Origin: Phorcus lineatus
Taxonomy: Eukaryota > Mollusca > Gastropoda > Trochida > Trochidae
DNA: 64,000 bases
Reading direction: 5' to 3'
NCBI GenBank assembly: GCA_921293015.1
Contig: OV121091.1
Location: 36,812,839 to 36,876,838 of the forward strand
A program made the position numbers and the translations under genes. Of the stretch, positions 11,546-24,733 are shown in pieces. A model generated the notes under the pieces. It ran no database searches, was not told the origin of the DNA, and worked only from the letters and a program-made list of their open reading frames with translations. Every line of letters begins with the position of its first letter. The first letter of the stretch is position 1.

Positions 11546-14500
11546 ATTTATTCACCAAGCAATGATGACAAAAAACGGTATATTTGAAATGTACTATATA
11601 GGCTCGCGGCCAGTACTGAAATAAAGACTGAGTGTTTGATACCTTTACCTCCGCGTGCGAACTTCAATGAAAGCATCTGTTTGTGCTGGGCTTGAAGTAG
11701 AAAGCACACAACAACCTGTGTTTCTTTTTCACTCAAAGGGCCGTACCTTATTAACTATTGGGATTACATTAAGCATATCAAGGCTTATAAAGGGAGAAAA
11801 CCTTTCTTCAAGCACATGTTTATATATAGAACATAAGTAGTGCAACATAATAACTATGAGATAAAAGGCGGATAAATGGGGTATGAAATTTACAGTTGTA
11901 CAAATAATGCTAGCCATAATTAACAAAAACATTTAATCAATAATGAAACATGATATGAAAGAACAATATAATTTATGTACTTTCGAACTGTAAAACGTTT
12001 CATGACATTTTATTTTAATAAATTTGATGAAAGTTGCGAAAAGGGAGGCACGCACGAACAATGTGACAAACATGTATTTCATTCGTTTCAATGAAGCGGC
12101 GGAGGACATTGCCATGTAATTGGCAAACACATATAATATTTGTGTTCTCTTGCTCAAAGTTATGAAGTTACAAAAAATTATACTTCATGTTCGTTTGGAA
12201 AGCTAAAAGGATTTTTTTTAACTAAAGCAAAAAGGATTTTGATAAAAAAAACAACGACAAACATTTGAGATAATAGCTTCCTATCGTTCCAAAGAAACAT
12301 TCGTGTACACATTGAATGTGTTCCAAAGCTATGCAGATATACATTTTGATGACCTGAATCATCTGGAATTATATATGGTACGTTATGTTAGACTCTCGGA
12401 AGACCAACAGTACCTCTCCAGCTACTCAGAATTAACCTTGCCCTAGTTGCGCTTTGTTGATAGCATGCACGCTTTTCGGTTCAGATTGGCTATTTTAAGT
12501 TCAAGACATAAGCATTTAGTTTTCTATCGATGCAATGAAATACTTACAATTACTAACAATTGACCTGCACTGAACAATGAAAATATCAAGACGGCTGCTG
12601 TCGAGTAAGAAATGAAATAATTATGGTCAGCTTTGCACAAAACGGGAAAATTATTGAAAGTTAAAAACGGCTGAGCCAGTAATGTGTGCGATTTTTTATT
12701 TACCTAAATTCTAAACTGTCTGAGAACAAGGGTTGAAATTTAGTTTATTAAATTGATGGTTAAATAAATGCTTTCAGGTGTTATGTCAAATTGTGTGTTC
12801 ATGATGTCAGTTTCATCATATATTTAGCCAAGAAGTGAAACACAATTATGCAATAACAAAAAGAGCCCTGAACGATGGCAATGAAACAATAAAAGTTTTA
12901 TACAATGTTTTAAGTATGCATTGGTATCATATTATCTTTTATGAGTCTTATTGTTAGAAAGTAATTTTAAAAACATCTTTCACAATATGTTTAGGTTTGT
13001 AATTAGCACGACATTTCCAGTAAGTGTGTTTTAAAAGACTGACTGAAGCGAGTAATCTTTGTTACAATCGTAAAATCTTTTCCTCTTCTATCACCACGGG
13101 GCGTGAAACACATGCTCTTTTATTTCAGCACTAACCTGTTTCTACTTTCAGTCGCTAGATAAAGAGAGAATAGCTTTCTTTCTGACTTAAGGGGAAGAAA
13201 GTTAAAAGACGTGTTTAACTACTAACTCGTTTTGCAGCACTCCATCTTAATTAAAAATGCTTTCGAGTATCGTATGTGTATTGTCTAGTAATACGAAACT
13301 GTACGAGATTGCAATGTAAATCAAGCAAAATAAATATCCTTTTGACATAATCTCCCCTTGATGTCAGAAAATTAAGAACTTATGAAAAACTATATGCAGC
13401 TGTATGAATCGAATTTAAATCGATGTCTTCTGGTGCCTAACTGGACTGCAGTTTGAAAATATATGTGTCATTTTGTCAACACTGACAACACAAACATTAA
13501 ACTCCTACTCCTAATCTTGTGAAATGTGCACACCCAACAATGTTCAATATAAAAGAACTTTCATTTAAAAATATAATTTTGTTTTGTTTTCCTTTAACTG
13601 TCGTTAACATGTCGTATAGGGCCGACTTCCTGGAGGTTGACGGATTATACGTTATGAAAACTACAATCTAAGGATTAATACATCTTGTCGCTCAGACCCA
13701 TCAACAGGTTGTTATAAAACTAGCTCTGTCTGTGAAATACAAGTTATCCATCACGTTGAAGCTATCGCAGTCCTTCTCCTCTATCAGCCGGAGTGTTATA
13801 CCACATGCTGCCGTCTCTCATGGTTTCCTTAGACTCTTAGACTGTTAGATAACAGAAGTATTGTTTACTAACAGTGATAAGGGAATTATCTGTCTAGACG
13901 TATACAATTTTTCAAAAAAATAATTCCCTTCTTTTAAGAGTTAAATAGATTCGCGATCTTGGGGAAACATATAGTGTTACACCTGAGTCGTGGTGTAAGT
14001 TAAGAAACGAGAACAAAGAAATAACGATAACGATCGTCTCTACGACTGACAAGTGTGTTTATACTTTCCAAATATCCTACAAGTTTGATATCTCTTATTG
14101 TTCATAAGTAACGTCAGTACCGACGTTCACATCAGGTAAAATGAACTCACATGCATGGATGTCCAATTCTTTTTCTTTATATCTAACAGTTATTGAGTGT
14201 TATATTCTTTGTCTGTCATTCGTGAAGTGACTTTTAATGCTCTTTCCATAATGATGAATGTTATGAATGGACCAGTGAAGACAAGAGTCATGAAAAGAAT
14301 GTTCGTTTCGTTAAAAACGATTTCGCTTGATAAAATTATGGATTTTCAAAAAAAAGTGAAAGGTTGTCATCTATTATACTTGCATTTCTTATGCTTTCCC
14401 AAAATTTTCCTCCGAGAACATCAATTGTCTGTTGAATGAATATTTGTTGTGGCTCTCTGAATATTTTCAAAAAGCAAGATGAGAAATGAATAAGTAAGGG

Positions 14501-15141
14501 TTTCTTTGTAAAATAAGTGAGTGGGATGACATAATATCTGAAGAATGATAAGAAACTAAAAAAAATGATGTTTAAGCAAAATGGCTGGCCTGCTTGTGCA
14601 TCATGGATGACGTTCAGATACATTTTACAAGCTGGTAGTGTTTATTTCAATGTATAATCTTACTGTGAAGTTCACGCGGCGAGCAAGATGAGATAGACTG
14701 ACCCGTAATATAACGACTCATTTCATCCGCCTTGGAATTATCGCGTTCATCATCTTAGGAAACCGTCTTCGCCTTATGGCGATAACAGGATTTTAAGATT
14801 TTTGCAAAGAGATCCAATGGACGTTTGTCCGTTCTGATCTGAGATTATTCCTTAAGAATACATGTGGTTTTGTGAGCTTTCAAATTCAAGTACGTGTGTT
14901 ACAGATTGGCTATCCATTTCAGAGCGTTCATTAGATGTTCAGTTTTGCTCAATCTGAATAACTAAAGGCAAAGACACCTTCCGATTGTATACTCATAATA
15001 CTCTCAACTTGCACTTACATTCACATTACGAGCAATTCAATGACATACTCAATGAAACAGCTGGTTATCTAATATTATTTTTCAGCTCACGACTCAACTT
15101 TAAGTGTTGTTCTGTAATCCATAGAACCTGTTTGATGTAAT
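11546..15141. other. Gene-free AT-rich stretch
   Basis: Several 60-95 codon ORFs occur, none with a family signature and all rich in Ile, Phe, Lys and Asn as chance AT-rich translation gives. Only the inverted repeat at 13879 stands out. Confidence 0.5.
13879..13930. repeat. 11-bp inverted repeat
   Basis: AAGGGAATTAT (13879-13889) and ATAATTCCCTT (13920-13930) enclose a 30-base loop. It may be the residue of a small MITE. Confidence 0.7.
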
Positions 15142-15640
15142 AATTCAAATTCAAATTCATTTATTCTCAAAAACGCCACCGACGGTGGTACATGAGCATA
15201 GAAATAAATAACAAAGAAATATACATAGTTTCCAAGATACACAGGTGAAATTTTCATTTAACGAGTTACAAGAGACTTAAGATGGGTATAAGCATTGAAT
15301 AAAACAGTCATAGTCACAGGTATTGTACATGTAATGTAAATCAGGATTTAATTAAGATGATCTTTATAAATTTTGAAAGTTTTTTCAATGTTTTGGTATC
15401 CTTATTGGTCATTAGTTGTTTGAATTTGAAAAGGTCTGCCCAATTGAAATAGTGATTGTCAATCAGCTGCACCCGATGGTGGTGAAGAGCCTCACACCTC
15501 AGTAGGTAGTGAAACTCATCACCAATAGCGGGCGAGTTACACAGATTGCACTTACGTTCTGTTTTAGGAATTGCTTGCCATCTGCCTGTTTCAATTGGTA
15601 GTTTGTGGTTGCTGGTTCTGAATTGTAATAATGGCATGTA
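15142..15640 (-). mobile_element. 5'-truncated LINE 3' end (zinc-finger-like C-terminus plus 3' UTR)
   Basis: The minus-strand ORF at 15341-15637 encodes 98 residues whose N-terminal half reads LPIETGRWQAIPKTERKCNLC and continues CNSPAIGDEFHYLLRCE. This is the Cys/His-rich C-terminal region that follows the reverse transcriptase in many LINE ORF2 proteins. Downstream are about 200 bases of 3' UTR ending in a TGAATT-type tail repeat near 15142-15160. The upstream frame closes at an in-frame stop, so this is a typical 5'-truncated insertion. The ORF remains intact, suggesting it is younger than the relic at 10.2-11.5 kb. Confidence 0.78.
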
Positions 15641-15816
15641 TTACATGTAAATCAAGTATATAAGTATTGATTATTTAAGTGAACATACAATTTCGCTCTT
15701 AAACACACTGAAACAACTTTAACGAACAATAAAAGGCATGTATGTAAATTACTAATTTCTAATCTCATTTGATATTTCTTATAAAATGACAGTCAGTCGT
15801 AGAAATTAATTTTAAG

Positions 15817-15856
15817 GTATACCAAGGACTTTTATTATACATGTCCTTAGGTATAC
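15817..15856. repeat. 13-bp inverted repeat with one bulge
   Basis: GTATACCAAGGAC and GTCCTTAGGTATAC pair around a 13-base AT-rich loop. Confidence 0.7.
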
Positions 15857-18434
15857 AAACCCAACAACATTGAGCTATTCTAGAATGCTTTACTATTACG
15901 CCGCTCCCAAATATATTTAGGGTTTGGCCTTTAGCGAAATAATTTATTAATTTATTGGAAAAATAGTTATTTTTGAAAATGAATTCCGAAGCACAAAATT
16001 ATATGCAATTTATTGATGATTTACAACGCGATCTTTTTTAAGGCTTCGCAGTTATAATGATGTTACACTCTCAGATGTGATATAAGGTCACTGTGACAAT
16101 ACACGGAAGTCAGGGCATCCTAAACCCCATTTTCTCCAAACGATATCAAATGAAGATTCGGAAATATCTGCTCAATTATGTCATAGTGCACTAGATTAGA
16201 ATACATATCAAGAGGTTCATCTAAACGTGGAAATGAGGACTACAACGTTTCCAGTGGTGACATCCTGTAAGTCATCAGTTAGCCGACTCGGCTAGCATCA
16301 GCTGAAATTAACCAACTATATGTTTGGGACGTCATCGAATTTCGATGTAGTATTGCATGCAAAGATCAATTCATGTAGAAGAGATCTGTACATATACGTT
16401 TTCTAGCCCTTAGTTGGATACCCCTTTTACAATGATTAATTATTTATGTAGAAAAGCTTATTCAGTAATTGTGTATATATGTATGATGTATATATACATG
16501 TACCTGAGGATGCTGTCCAGTTCCATGTTGAAGATCAAAGTACAGTTTAGAGTCACACCTTCAGAACGAGACTGGGTTAATCAAGGCCAATTCTACCAGA
16601 TTCACTTTAATCATGATTTATCACCATTTATCCGACGGAAGTGTAATCTCCTCGACAAATGCCATTAATTGTCGTTTTAGATAAATGTGCTTAAGTTAAG
16701 TTGACACTACTAATCAACACCGGAATATTAGCCAGTCTTTAATGAATAGCATAAATTCGTCTTTAATTAATGTGACGGTCAATGAGACGAATGCGTCTTG
16801 AGAATCTTGGTTTGTTTATATTGTTGTGTTCAACATTTTAAAACCTGAGCGATCAGTTTAACTACGTGATTATATAAGAAACTGCACCGTTTTGAACATC
16901 AAAAGTATTAAACAATATACCTACGAAAGCACTGCAATCGAGACACTTTTCGAATGTTTTCTTTTTTTTTTGTTATAAGGAAAACTTTCACTTTATCATG
17001 GCGAAAAGACACAGCAGGCAGTAAGCCTATTTTGAAAGTTGATTTTTGCGTGTTTTCTAGATTTTATTACTATAGTATGGAACACTAGTTTCGTATCATT
17101 GTCTTACACTCGTAGCTTAATGTTATTGGGGAAACACTGATTCAGGCACTGGTTTATTGAATATAATTGGACCAAGACACTCTTGTAACATCCTACATAT
17201 ACATCCAAGTGCACACCTGTATTCTCTCACAACCAATCAGGAATATTGACGCTGCTAAAGCGAATGAACTAAATCCTTATTGACAGTAAGTAAACTAGTA
17301 CAGTCAGAGTCCTGGAAACAACGGTTATGAAATGGATGTGTCAAACAACGGATCCCACTATTTTAACACAAACTATTGGAACCCAGGAAAAGTCATGGTC
17401 TCGGTTGAAATCAAAATCAACGAAACGTTGGTGGAAACTTCTTAAAAATATATTTTGACAAATACATCATCACCATGACTAAAAGGCATATAAAGGTGTT
17501 TTTGTGCAATTTATAATTCACGTTAATTATTATCTACTAGTTAAGATTTCTCTATTTAAACTTCATGGAATCGTCCTTGTCTGTTCCCTCCGTACGAAAA
17601 AACAAACCGAAATACAAAGCGTTTTATTCCACCCTGTGTAGCAGCCATATATTCAATGATTTCTACTTTAAATGCAAAACTGGAATAGAACTCTCCTCAT
17701 TTATAATAAGCTATTGTTCTCCTTAACTAACGGTGCAACGAAACAGCGAAGACTTGCAAGATCGTAATCTCCGAGAAAACGTACAAGTGGTCTAGTCAGC
17801 AAACTTAGGAAACTTGCTACCCAGAGTGACACGTATTATTTTTTAGAATGTATATGACACTCTGAAATAGAGATAATGATGCAAATTTGTCATTATATGT
17901 CGCGTCTCACTACATTATTCAATTATTTTATGTGTTTTGAAAATTAATCTTTCTTACAAGCTATATTGATATGTATGATTCATTCAATAGGTGAAGTACC
18001 TTCAAAAGGATTTTGTAATTGAAGTGGAGGTTTCATTTCAGTTGATATTTAATTTAAAAATGACTTACTCAGATCAATAACTCACACCATTTTGATTAAA
18101 TGCACAATAAACAATGAATTTATTTATGATTTTCATATTAGTCAATGATTATTTCACTTGATTCAATTCATGCCCTTCATTCATTTGTTCAGAACACCTG
18201 CGCGAGTACAACTATGCAGCACTAGAATTAGCACTAGTTCCCTGAGCGATATGGTATTTTGATCACTTGTCTCTACTGAACATCAACTTAAGACCATATG
18301 TGAAAATAAAGATTTTGCAAGTTGAACTATTCTCTATTCCAAATTACTAAACTTACTTTGTGAAGCACTTATAACATATTTACGCTGAGAGAAATATAGC
18401 AAGATATATAAGCTTTCAAAGTTACTTAAGATCT

Positions 18435-18457
18435 GTCTTTCCTCTCTAGGGAAAGAC
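18435..18457. repeat. 8-bp stem-loop
   Basis: GTCTTTCC and GGAAAGAC flank a 7-base loop. It does not match the histone 3' stem-loop. Confidence 0.6.
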
Positions 18458-20826
18458 GTTTCTCTCCTTGCAAAGTTTTATGGTCTGCACAAATTTTGCA
18501 CATGTTTTTCTCGTTCAAGCAAAACTGCAATGTTATTATATAACGACCGTTAAATTCCACCTGACTCACCTGTTGGCCTGGAGAAACCATCAACTCTGAT
18601 GCTAAAGTAAGGCTTTATACATGTACTCTGCCAACTGTCATATATTCAGAGGGGTGCATACTATGCTCTCAGTACGTTTGTATTCAACCATATATCCGTC
18701 TTGTATGTTGCTATACTTTGAATGTTTTTAATATTTAGTGAGAAAAAGGATACAAACGGTTAGGGATTTCGTAGACTAAAATGATAGTTTCAAAAGAGGT
18801 CATACAAATAATTGTTCTTGTTAACTGTAGGTGCACAGAGAATTTCAATTACTGACTTAAATTAATATTTCACCCTTCATTTCAATTTGTCAATACTGAC
18901 GATGAACTAACCCCAGGTTGTCAATGGTTGTGGTAGCTTCTAAAACAACGTATACCGCACTAAAAGAGCGAAGGTTTCGAGTTTTTTTGTTTGCTATTTG
19001 ACTATGTCCTATGAAGACATCAGACATAAACTTATAAGCTGAATATTCGTCTCTAGACTCCTTATATTACCAAGAACATTTGAATCATCGAATTGCCATC
19101 AAACACGTATTTTTCTATAGGCCAGGAAAGAATGTTCCCTCAGTATAAATGTTTTTAAAGCTTATTTTCAAAAAGACACTATTCCAACAAGTGAACATGT
19201 GTATATATACATTTGTTCAAAAACTTTGGTTCAAATAATGTTTCTTTAAATACTTTTAAAACCATCATGTGCCGATCAAAACTGTATATAGAACTTAATA
19301 CGACATATATTCACTAAACAACTGTTCACTGGTGTGATGTTACTAACATAAGGTATATGGAAGATAGGTAATGGTCCGTGCAATCTTACTTTCCCTCCAT
19401 CAAACACCACGGAAACACATGCTTCTTAACTCTTTCGTCAGGGACGGATTTCCGTGTTGAGGATAGGTGTGGGTATTGTTTCCAATTGACAACAGTGTAA
19501 TTCTGTGCAAACAATTAAGTTTACTCAAGTAAGTTAACTAAAGAAAAGTACAATTTCCTCTTGGGTATACATTTCGGCAATCTCTTTCAAAATACATTAG
19601 TTGAAACTCTGTGTTTGACAAACCGTATCGAGGTATGCCTACCAGATAAGATAGACGTTCAGAGCAGGTGCGTGAAGAAATACATACAGCAGCATTCTGT
19701 TAGTTTCTTCACCTACTGGTGTATTTAAGCACCGATCATGTAAGTTGGATTTCGTTTGAACTTCAATTACATTTATTTAATTGAACTAACGACGGATTAT
19801 CCTTTGACTATATGTTTACATACATATGTTTACATTTCTCACATAATTTCATTGTCGAGTTTGGCATGGACAGATAGAAACAACCTAATAGTATTTTCAA
19901 AATTTCAGTTTGATAAATTGCAAATTTTAGTCTTAAATATCGGCTAGTAAAACAACTTTCATCATTAGAAAATAAAATTGCCAGAATATTTTCTAAAAAC
20001 ATGCTATAAGCAAATTTGGTGTTTTCGACATTTGGACATCCTATTCAATTGAACGAGTTGCTAAAATGGTTTCTTCTCACCATCATATTTACTATATTAT
20101 GGAACATTCAGTCGTAACTTTTAAAGTGAAAGCACAACACTAGCGGTTTATTTTTTACCGTGCTACGATTGATCAAAGACATGTATATACGAAACGCAAA
20201 AGGATCACACGCTTCGGGGTGCAGCTGTGCGTTTAAATTCATTAGACAATGGAATTAAATTTATATTGTGACATCATATACAACTACAATTAGGATGTAT
20301 GAATTTATTGTATAGTTTTAATTTTAAATTATTGTTATCGATGGCACTGTCATAACAACGATACGTATCACCACGATTTCAATTGCATCATGGTATAGTT
20401 AGAACAATAATTACAACATCATGTTAATAATGTATTTCATAGCATAAGATCCTATTACATGAACTGGGGTCTATTGATGTGCATATTTTAACCTTAAATT
20501 ATAATCACCAGCCTCCGGTCAGGGCACCTTAAACTTGTCCTCAATATTGGACTTTAAGTCGGAGCATCATTTGGTTGCACCGATTCTTAAAGATTTCCTT
20601 TCTTTAATGTTGAATGGCGTTCAGTTGCATGACATCTCCAAGTATTGAGTAAAGGAAAAATAAGAGGAATTTGATAAAATTGTTATTACGATTATATATT
20701 AACTAAAACAATTAAATGATTTTAAAAAAGCCTATTTCAAATATATACATGCAGTTACTCATTTATTGAAATCATTATAATACATGTACACTATCAATTA
20801 TAAATAATGTCAATAATAGCAAGAAA

Positions 20827-20862
20827 GCGAATATTTACATAAAGCGAATATTTACATAAGTA
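20827..20862. repeat. 18-bp tandem duplication
   Basis: AAGCGAATATTTACATA occurs twice in succession. Confidence 0.85.
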
Positions 20863-20998
20863 CATACTAAGAAACAGACAGTGATGATAGAAAAATAATA
20901 ATCATAAAAAAGTAAATGCAGAACTCCAGAGACGATTGTCTAGATCAACTACCATGTAATGAATTTTGTTAAATATTTACATGAACAAGTTCAAAACA

Positions 20999-21193
20999 CT
21001 ACTGACGTTGCTTGCTCTGTTCTGAATCACTTAGCCACTCCTCAACACCGATTGGGAACATCCGTCTTATTCTACTTACCAAAGCAAATGATTCCGGGTT
21101 TCGTTTACTTACCCCCTCACTGATTCTATGTTTTTGATGGTAGAGAATGTATGATCGTGTTTTATCGAAGAAGGTTGCAGCACTCAGTACAAT
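20999..21193 (-). CDS. Candidate terminal coding exon, unrecognised protein
   Basis: On the minus strand an acceptor-like AAATTATTCAG precedes 64 stop-free codons ending in TAG. The translation begins IVLSAATFFDKTRSYILYHQ and ends RIRRMFPIGVEEWLSDSEQ plus a short basic tail. It has no ATG start, as expected for a 3' exon, and its composition is protein-like. Two internal GTAAGT sites (in GGGGTAAGT and TTGGTAAGT) could also act as donors, so exon limits are uncertain. No family recognised. Confidence 0.3.
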   Translation of the reverse strand: MVLSAATFFDKTRSYILYHQKHRISEGVSKRNPESFALVSRIRRMFPIGVEEWLSDSEQSKQRQ

Positions 21194-22439
21194 CTGAATA
21201 ATTTAATTTAAGAGCTGTAGGTGTTTTTCTAACACCGCTCATTTCATGACTTGTAATATTAGTATACGAATACGATTTGTTGCTACATTTTTAATACTTT
21301 GGTCTTCTAAAAGACCAAAATCAAGGAGAGAGTGAATGCAGAAACTGCTCTGTAAATGAATCATTACAAGTTAACTATGCGAATTAACATACGTCAAATA
21401 AGTCATTATAAAATTGGTTAAAGCTATTTGAAATCATTTTAATCCTATGCGTGTTTAAGTACCACTTTCACTTTCATGCTGAATGCCCTTTGAGGTTTTC
21501 GAAGAACAGTGCCTCAGTATTCACTTCAGGTTTATCAAGTAGTTACAGTTTTCACCATACCTTACCACATAATGCAAACAGTTTATCAAACAGTTAATAT
21601 CAGAAATATAAACTAAGCATTACATGTTCTAACTTTCAATACCCTACACGTACACTTAAGCAAGTATATATACAACATTTCCCGTTTAGGGACGAACATG
21701 AACAGGTTTCAAATAGACACCATATATTCAACAAATGGTAATGCATGGTCATTCACAGCACAAGATGTACGACAAAACACATTAAATGATAACCGATGCC
21801 TTAATTTGGTTCTGTTCCTGGCGGTATTATAATTCGCCTCAGGATGAATATTGTTCCTTGTTTTTGAATCGGTCTAGATGGCACGATAAAGATTATTCTA
21901 TTTAAATTAAACCAAATTCAGGACCGCTTAACTGAAGAATAACTTCTTTAGAATTTTTGTTTTAAGGCAGTACCGTGTATCACTTTCACACCAAAGAGTG
22001 AATATGCCAATTGAAAACGATTTGTCTGTAGAAACATAACCATGAAATGATGAGGTTTTTTAACGATATGTTACAAAAGAACCCAAGGAAGGAGATATTC
22101 ACAATCCATTAGACTGGACACAACGGAGAAGAAGACGGGCATCCTCATAACGTTCATTACATGGTCAAATGTATGTTCAAATCCGACAGTGTACCAGAGC
22201 TTGAATATACCATGTCACATTGTCCAGCAGTCACAGTGTCCTCCGCTCGGCCACTGGTTGTCACTATCAATTTGTTTACTCTTCAACACATCACTGAATA
22301 CTTCAATATACATTAGACAATGTCTTTTTCACTTACTTCTCTTCTTTAAACACATGTATCTGCTTTCAGATTTTAATTGCCTAACTAGTAGATTTTAGTA
22401 CGTATTTTATTTCTCTAAATACCTTTCCACTAACACCAG

Positions 22440-22528
22440 TCCTCTTAAAAGGATATTCGAGGAACGGAAAGCTCATACCAGACAGGCATACGCTGCAATA
22501 CCTGCTACTAACGGCCCGTTTATACATT
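22440..22528 (+). CDS. Weak candidate internal exon
   Basis: A pyrimidine-rich acceptor (CCTTTCCACTAACACCAG) is followed by an open frame reading PLKRIFEERKAHTRQAYAAI, with a donor-like ATT|GTAAAG at 22529. The frame continues open to a stop near 22590. The translation was not recognised. A chance ORF beside a chance splice match is quite possible. Confidence 0.2.
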
Positions 22529-22778
22529 GTAAAGTTCTGTTTTATAAAACTAATGGCTTTTCCTGGTTTTGTATGGAGACGTCCAACTGAGTGAGACAGC
22601 TAACAGTTTTACAAAGCGAACAATCACCTTCAACCAATTTTTTCTTGCATATGCCCTGTTTTTAACAACAGATAGTAGATTAGCAGTACGAATTGGTTAA
22701 CAAACAAACATTGTCCAGGCTAAGATGCTTTACTTTATGATTTTCTAGAGATAAGCGACGATTAACGATTCTAAAAAC

Positions 22779-23263
22779 TTAAAGGGCAACAGAGTATGTT
22801 GTTGGAGTAAAGTATGTCAAACTTCATAAATGGTGTTTTTAATAGAGAAATAGTGTTTAGTTCTGGAAATCAATATCTTATAATCTTAGTGCCTATAAGT
22901 TCAGTATAATGACCAAAAAAACAGATGACAGTCGTCTTTTGTGATCGAAAACCTGACAATGGCGCGCGCAAAATACTCAAACGTAATTTTTGAAACTAAT
23001 TTACAGCGGACACAAAGACAAATAGTATTTGGCATTATTTAGTAGGTCTTTTAACTATTATTCATGTAAATTGGACGCAGAATTTCGACTTCCTTACATT
23101 TATATCGCTGTTCTTCATTTATCATTGAAAACAAGAACATCTCATTAGTTTAAAATTTTAAAGATGAAAATTGAAAGTTTAGAGGATCGATTTGAACAGA
23201 ACTCTTTTGACTCTTATTAAACCGACATAAAAATAGCATGAAACATACTCTGTGTCACTTTAA
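22779..23263. mobile_element. TTAA-bounded MITE, copy B (opposite orientation to copy A)
   Basis: Left end TTAAAGGGCAACAGAGTATG and right end CATACTCTGTGTCACTTTAA are imperfect inverted repeats flanked by TTAA on both sides. Left subterminal sequence (GTTGTTGGAGTAAAGTATG, CAAACTT, AATGGTGTTT) matches the reverse complement of copy A's right end. The interior GGCGCGCGCAAAATACTC with its preceding GATCGAAAACCTGACAATG matches the reverse complement of copy A's GCGCGCC region. Terminal sequence differs more from copy A than internal blocks do. No coding capacity. Confidence 0.75.
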
Positions 23264-23650
23264 CAGTTTGAAGTTACAATCATCTACGAAATGCTACACG
23301 TGACAACTATAGATGAAAAGAGCTAATTTTCCATTACTGATCTCTGTTCTTGTATAAAGGTATAGATTATATCACTTATATTTTGATCTTTTTTTCACCT
23401 AACAAAAGATAGCTGATGTTGAACGTATATTGGATTTAAACTAAATTGATTTCTCGTGTGTAGAGTATACTTCTTGAATATATGAGTATAAAGGTTATAG
23501 TTTTTTATCTTGATTATCCGATTCTGAATTAGTTGAATTTCTTTTAAGAATATTTATATTTGAATTTCATTATCTAATGAACTTTATTGTTTTTTAATTG
23601 AATACCTTCATTATCGATTTCCACCCTTCAAAGAATTTTTTATATTTAAG

Positions 23651-23825
23651 AATGCAGTTGACAGAGCTCGTTGACATATTAAACAGGTGCTTGATTCTAT
23701 CTGGTCAACTACAACATCGAATGTACACTACACAACTTAGGTTTGGTTTGTATCACCTAAATGGCTGTGTCTTAAAAGCAGCAGAAAAGTTTTCCGGAAT
23801 CGTTAACCAAATGCTAGACGAATAA
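23651..23825 (+). CDS. Candidate terminal coding exon, unrecognised protein
   Basis: After an acceptor-like TTTTTTATATTTAAG the frame reads MQLTELVDILNRCLILSGQL, continues through QHRMYTTQLRFGLYHLNG, and ends AEKFSGIVNQMLDE before TAA at 23826. Composition (Leu, Gln, Arg, Thr and few Lys/Asn/Ile runs) is unlike chance translation of AT-rich DNA and suggests a helical segment. I could not name the family. The frame also extends 17 codons upstream without a stop, so the acceptor may not be used. The exon candidate at 22440-22528 is not in compatible phase with it. Confidence 0.35.
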
Positions 23826-24106
23826 TAATTAGGTAAGGAAAGTTACTGTACGTACTGTACTCAGGCAATTGCTCAATTCCATCTCATACAGACACAGATT
23901 GCATCCTTTACAACAGCTTGACATAGATGAATAAATTTGGTAAGGACACAGTGCAATGATAATTGAAACTACCCTGTATATACGGCAGAGGTTTCAATGT
24001 TATTATTCCAATAAAAAGTTGTGTAAACCAATGAACTGTGGTTATTGCTATATACAATATACATACTCGTTATTAAAAGGAATCAATAATACGATTCTTC
24101 AACTCT

Positions 24107-24733
24107 ACCAGTCTACCAGTCTATCACTCTACCACTCTACCGGTCTATCACTCTACCACTCTACCGGTCTATCACTCTACTAGTCTATCACTCTACCGCT
24201 CTACCAGTCTATCACTCTACCACTCTACCGCTCTATCACTCTATCACTCTACCAATCTACCGCTCTACCAGTCTATCACTCTACCAGTCTATCACTCTAC
24301 CGCTCTACCACTCTAACGGTCTATCACTATACCACTCTACCAGTCTATCACTCTACCACTCTACCAGTCTATCCCTCTACCACTCTAACGGTCTATCACT
24401 CTACCACTCTACCAGTCTACCACTCTACCGGTCTAACGCCCTACCACTCTTCCGCTCTATCATTCTACCACTCTACCGGTCTAACGCCCTACCACTCTAC
24501 CAGTCTATCACTCTACCACTCTACCAGTCTATCACTTTACCAGTCTACCAGTCTACCAGTCTACCAGTCTACCAGTCTATAACTCTACCACTCTACCTCT
24601 CTACCACTCTACCTCTCTACCGGTCTAACGTCCTACCACTCTACCAGTCTACCAGTCTATCACTAAACCACTCTACCACTCTACCATTCTACCACTCTAC
24701 CAGGCTATCACTCTACCACTCTACCAGTCGACC
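24107..24733. repeat. 8-bp minisatellite (TCTACCAC family)
   Basis: Roughly 78 units of eight bases, mainly TCTACCAC, TCTATCAC, TCTACCAG and TCTACCGG, in shifting order with a local 24-base higher-order pattern. The frame of three codons per nine bases never matches eight, so ORFs through it are coincidental. Confidence 0.97.

Larger units (their letters stand above)
15641..20998. other. Gene-free AT-rich stretch
   Basis: A 45-codon plus-strand open stretch at 17308-17445 (YEMDVSNNGSHYFNTNYW, then a stop) has a motif loosely like repeats of extracellular beta-sandwich domains, but this is too weak to call. Otherwise only small hairpins at 15.8 and 18.4 kb and the 18-bp duplication. Confidence 0.45.

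Noticed and set aside
17308..17445. Open stretch with a VSNNG motif, possibly from an extracellular beta-sandwich domain
   Set aside because: Only 45 codons, ends at a stop, weak acceptor and no further domain features.
18435..18457. Histone mRNA 3' stem-loop
   Set aside because: Stem and loop sequences do not fit the conserved histone element and no histone gene is nearby.
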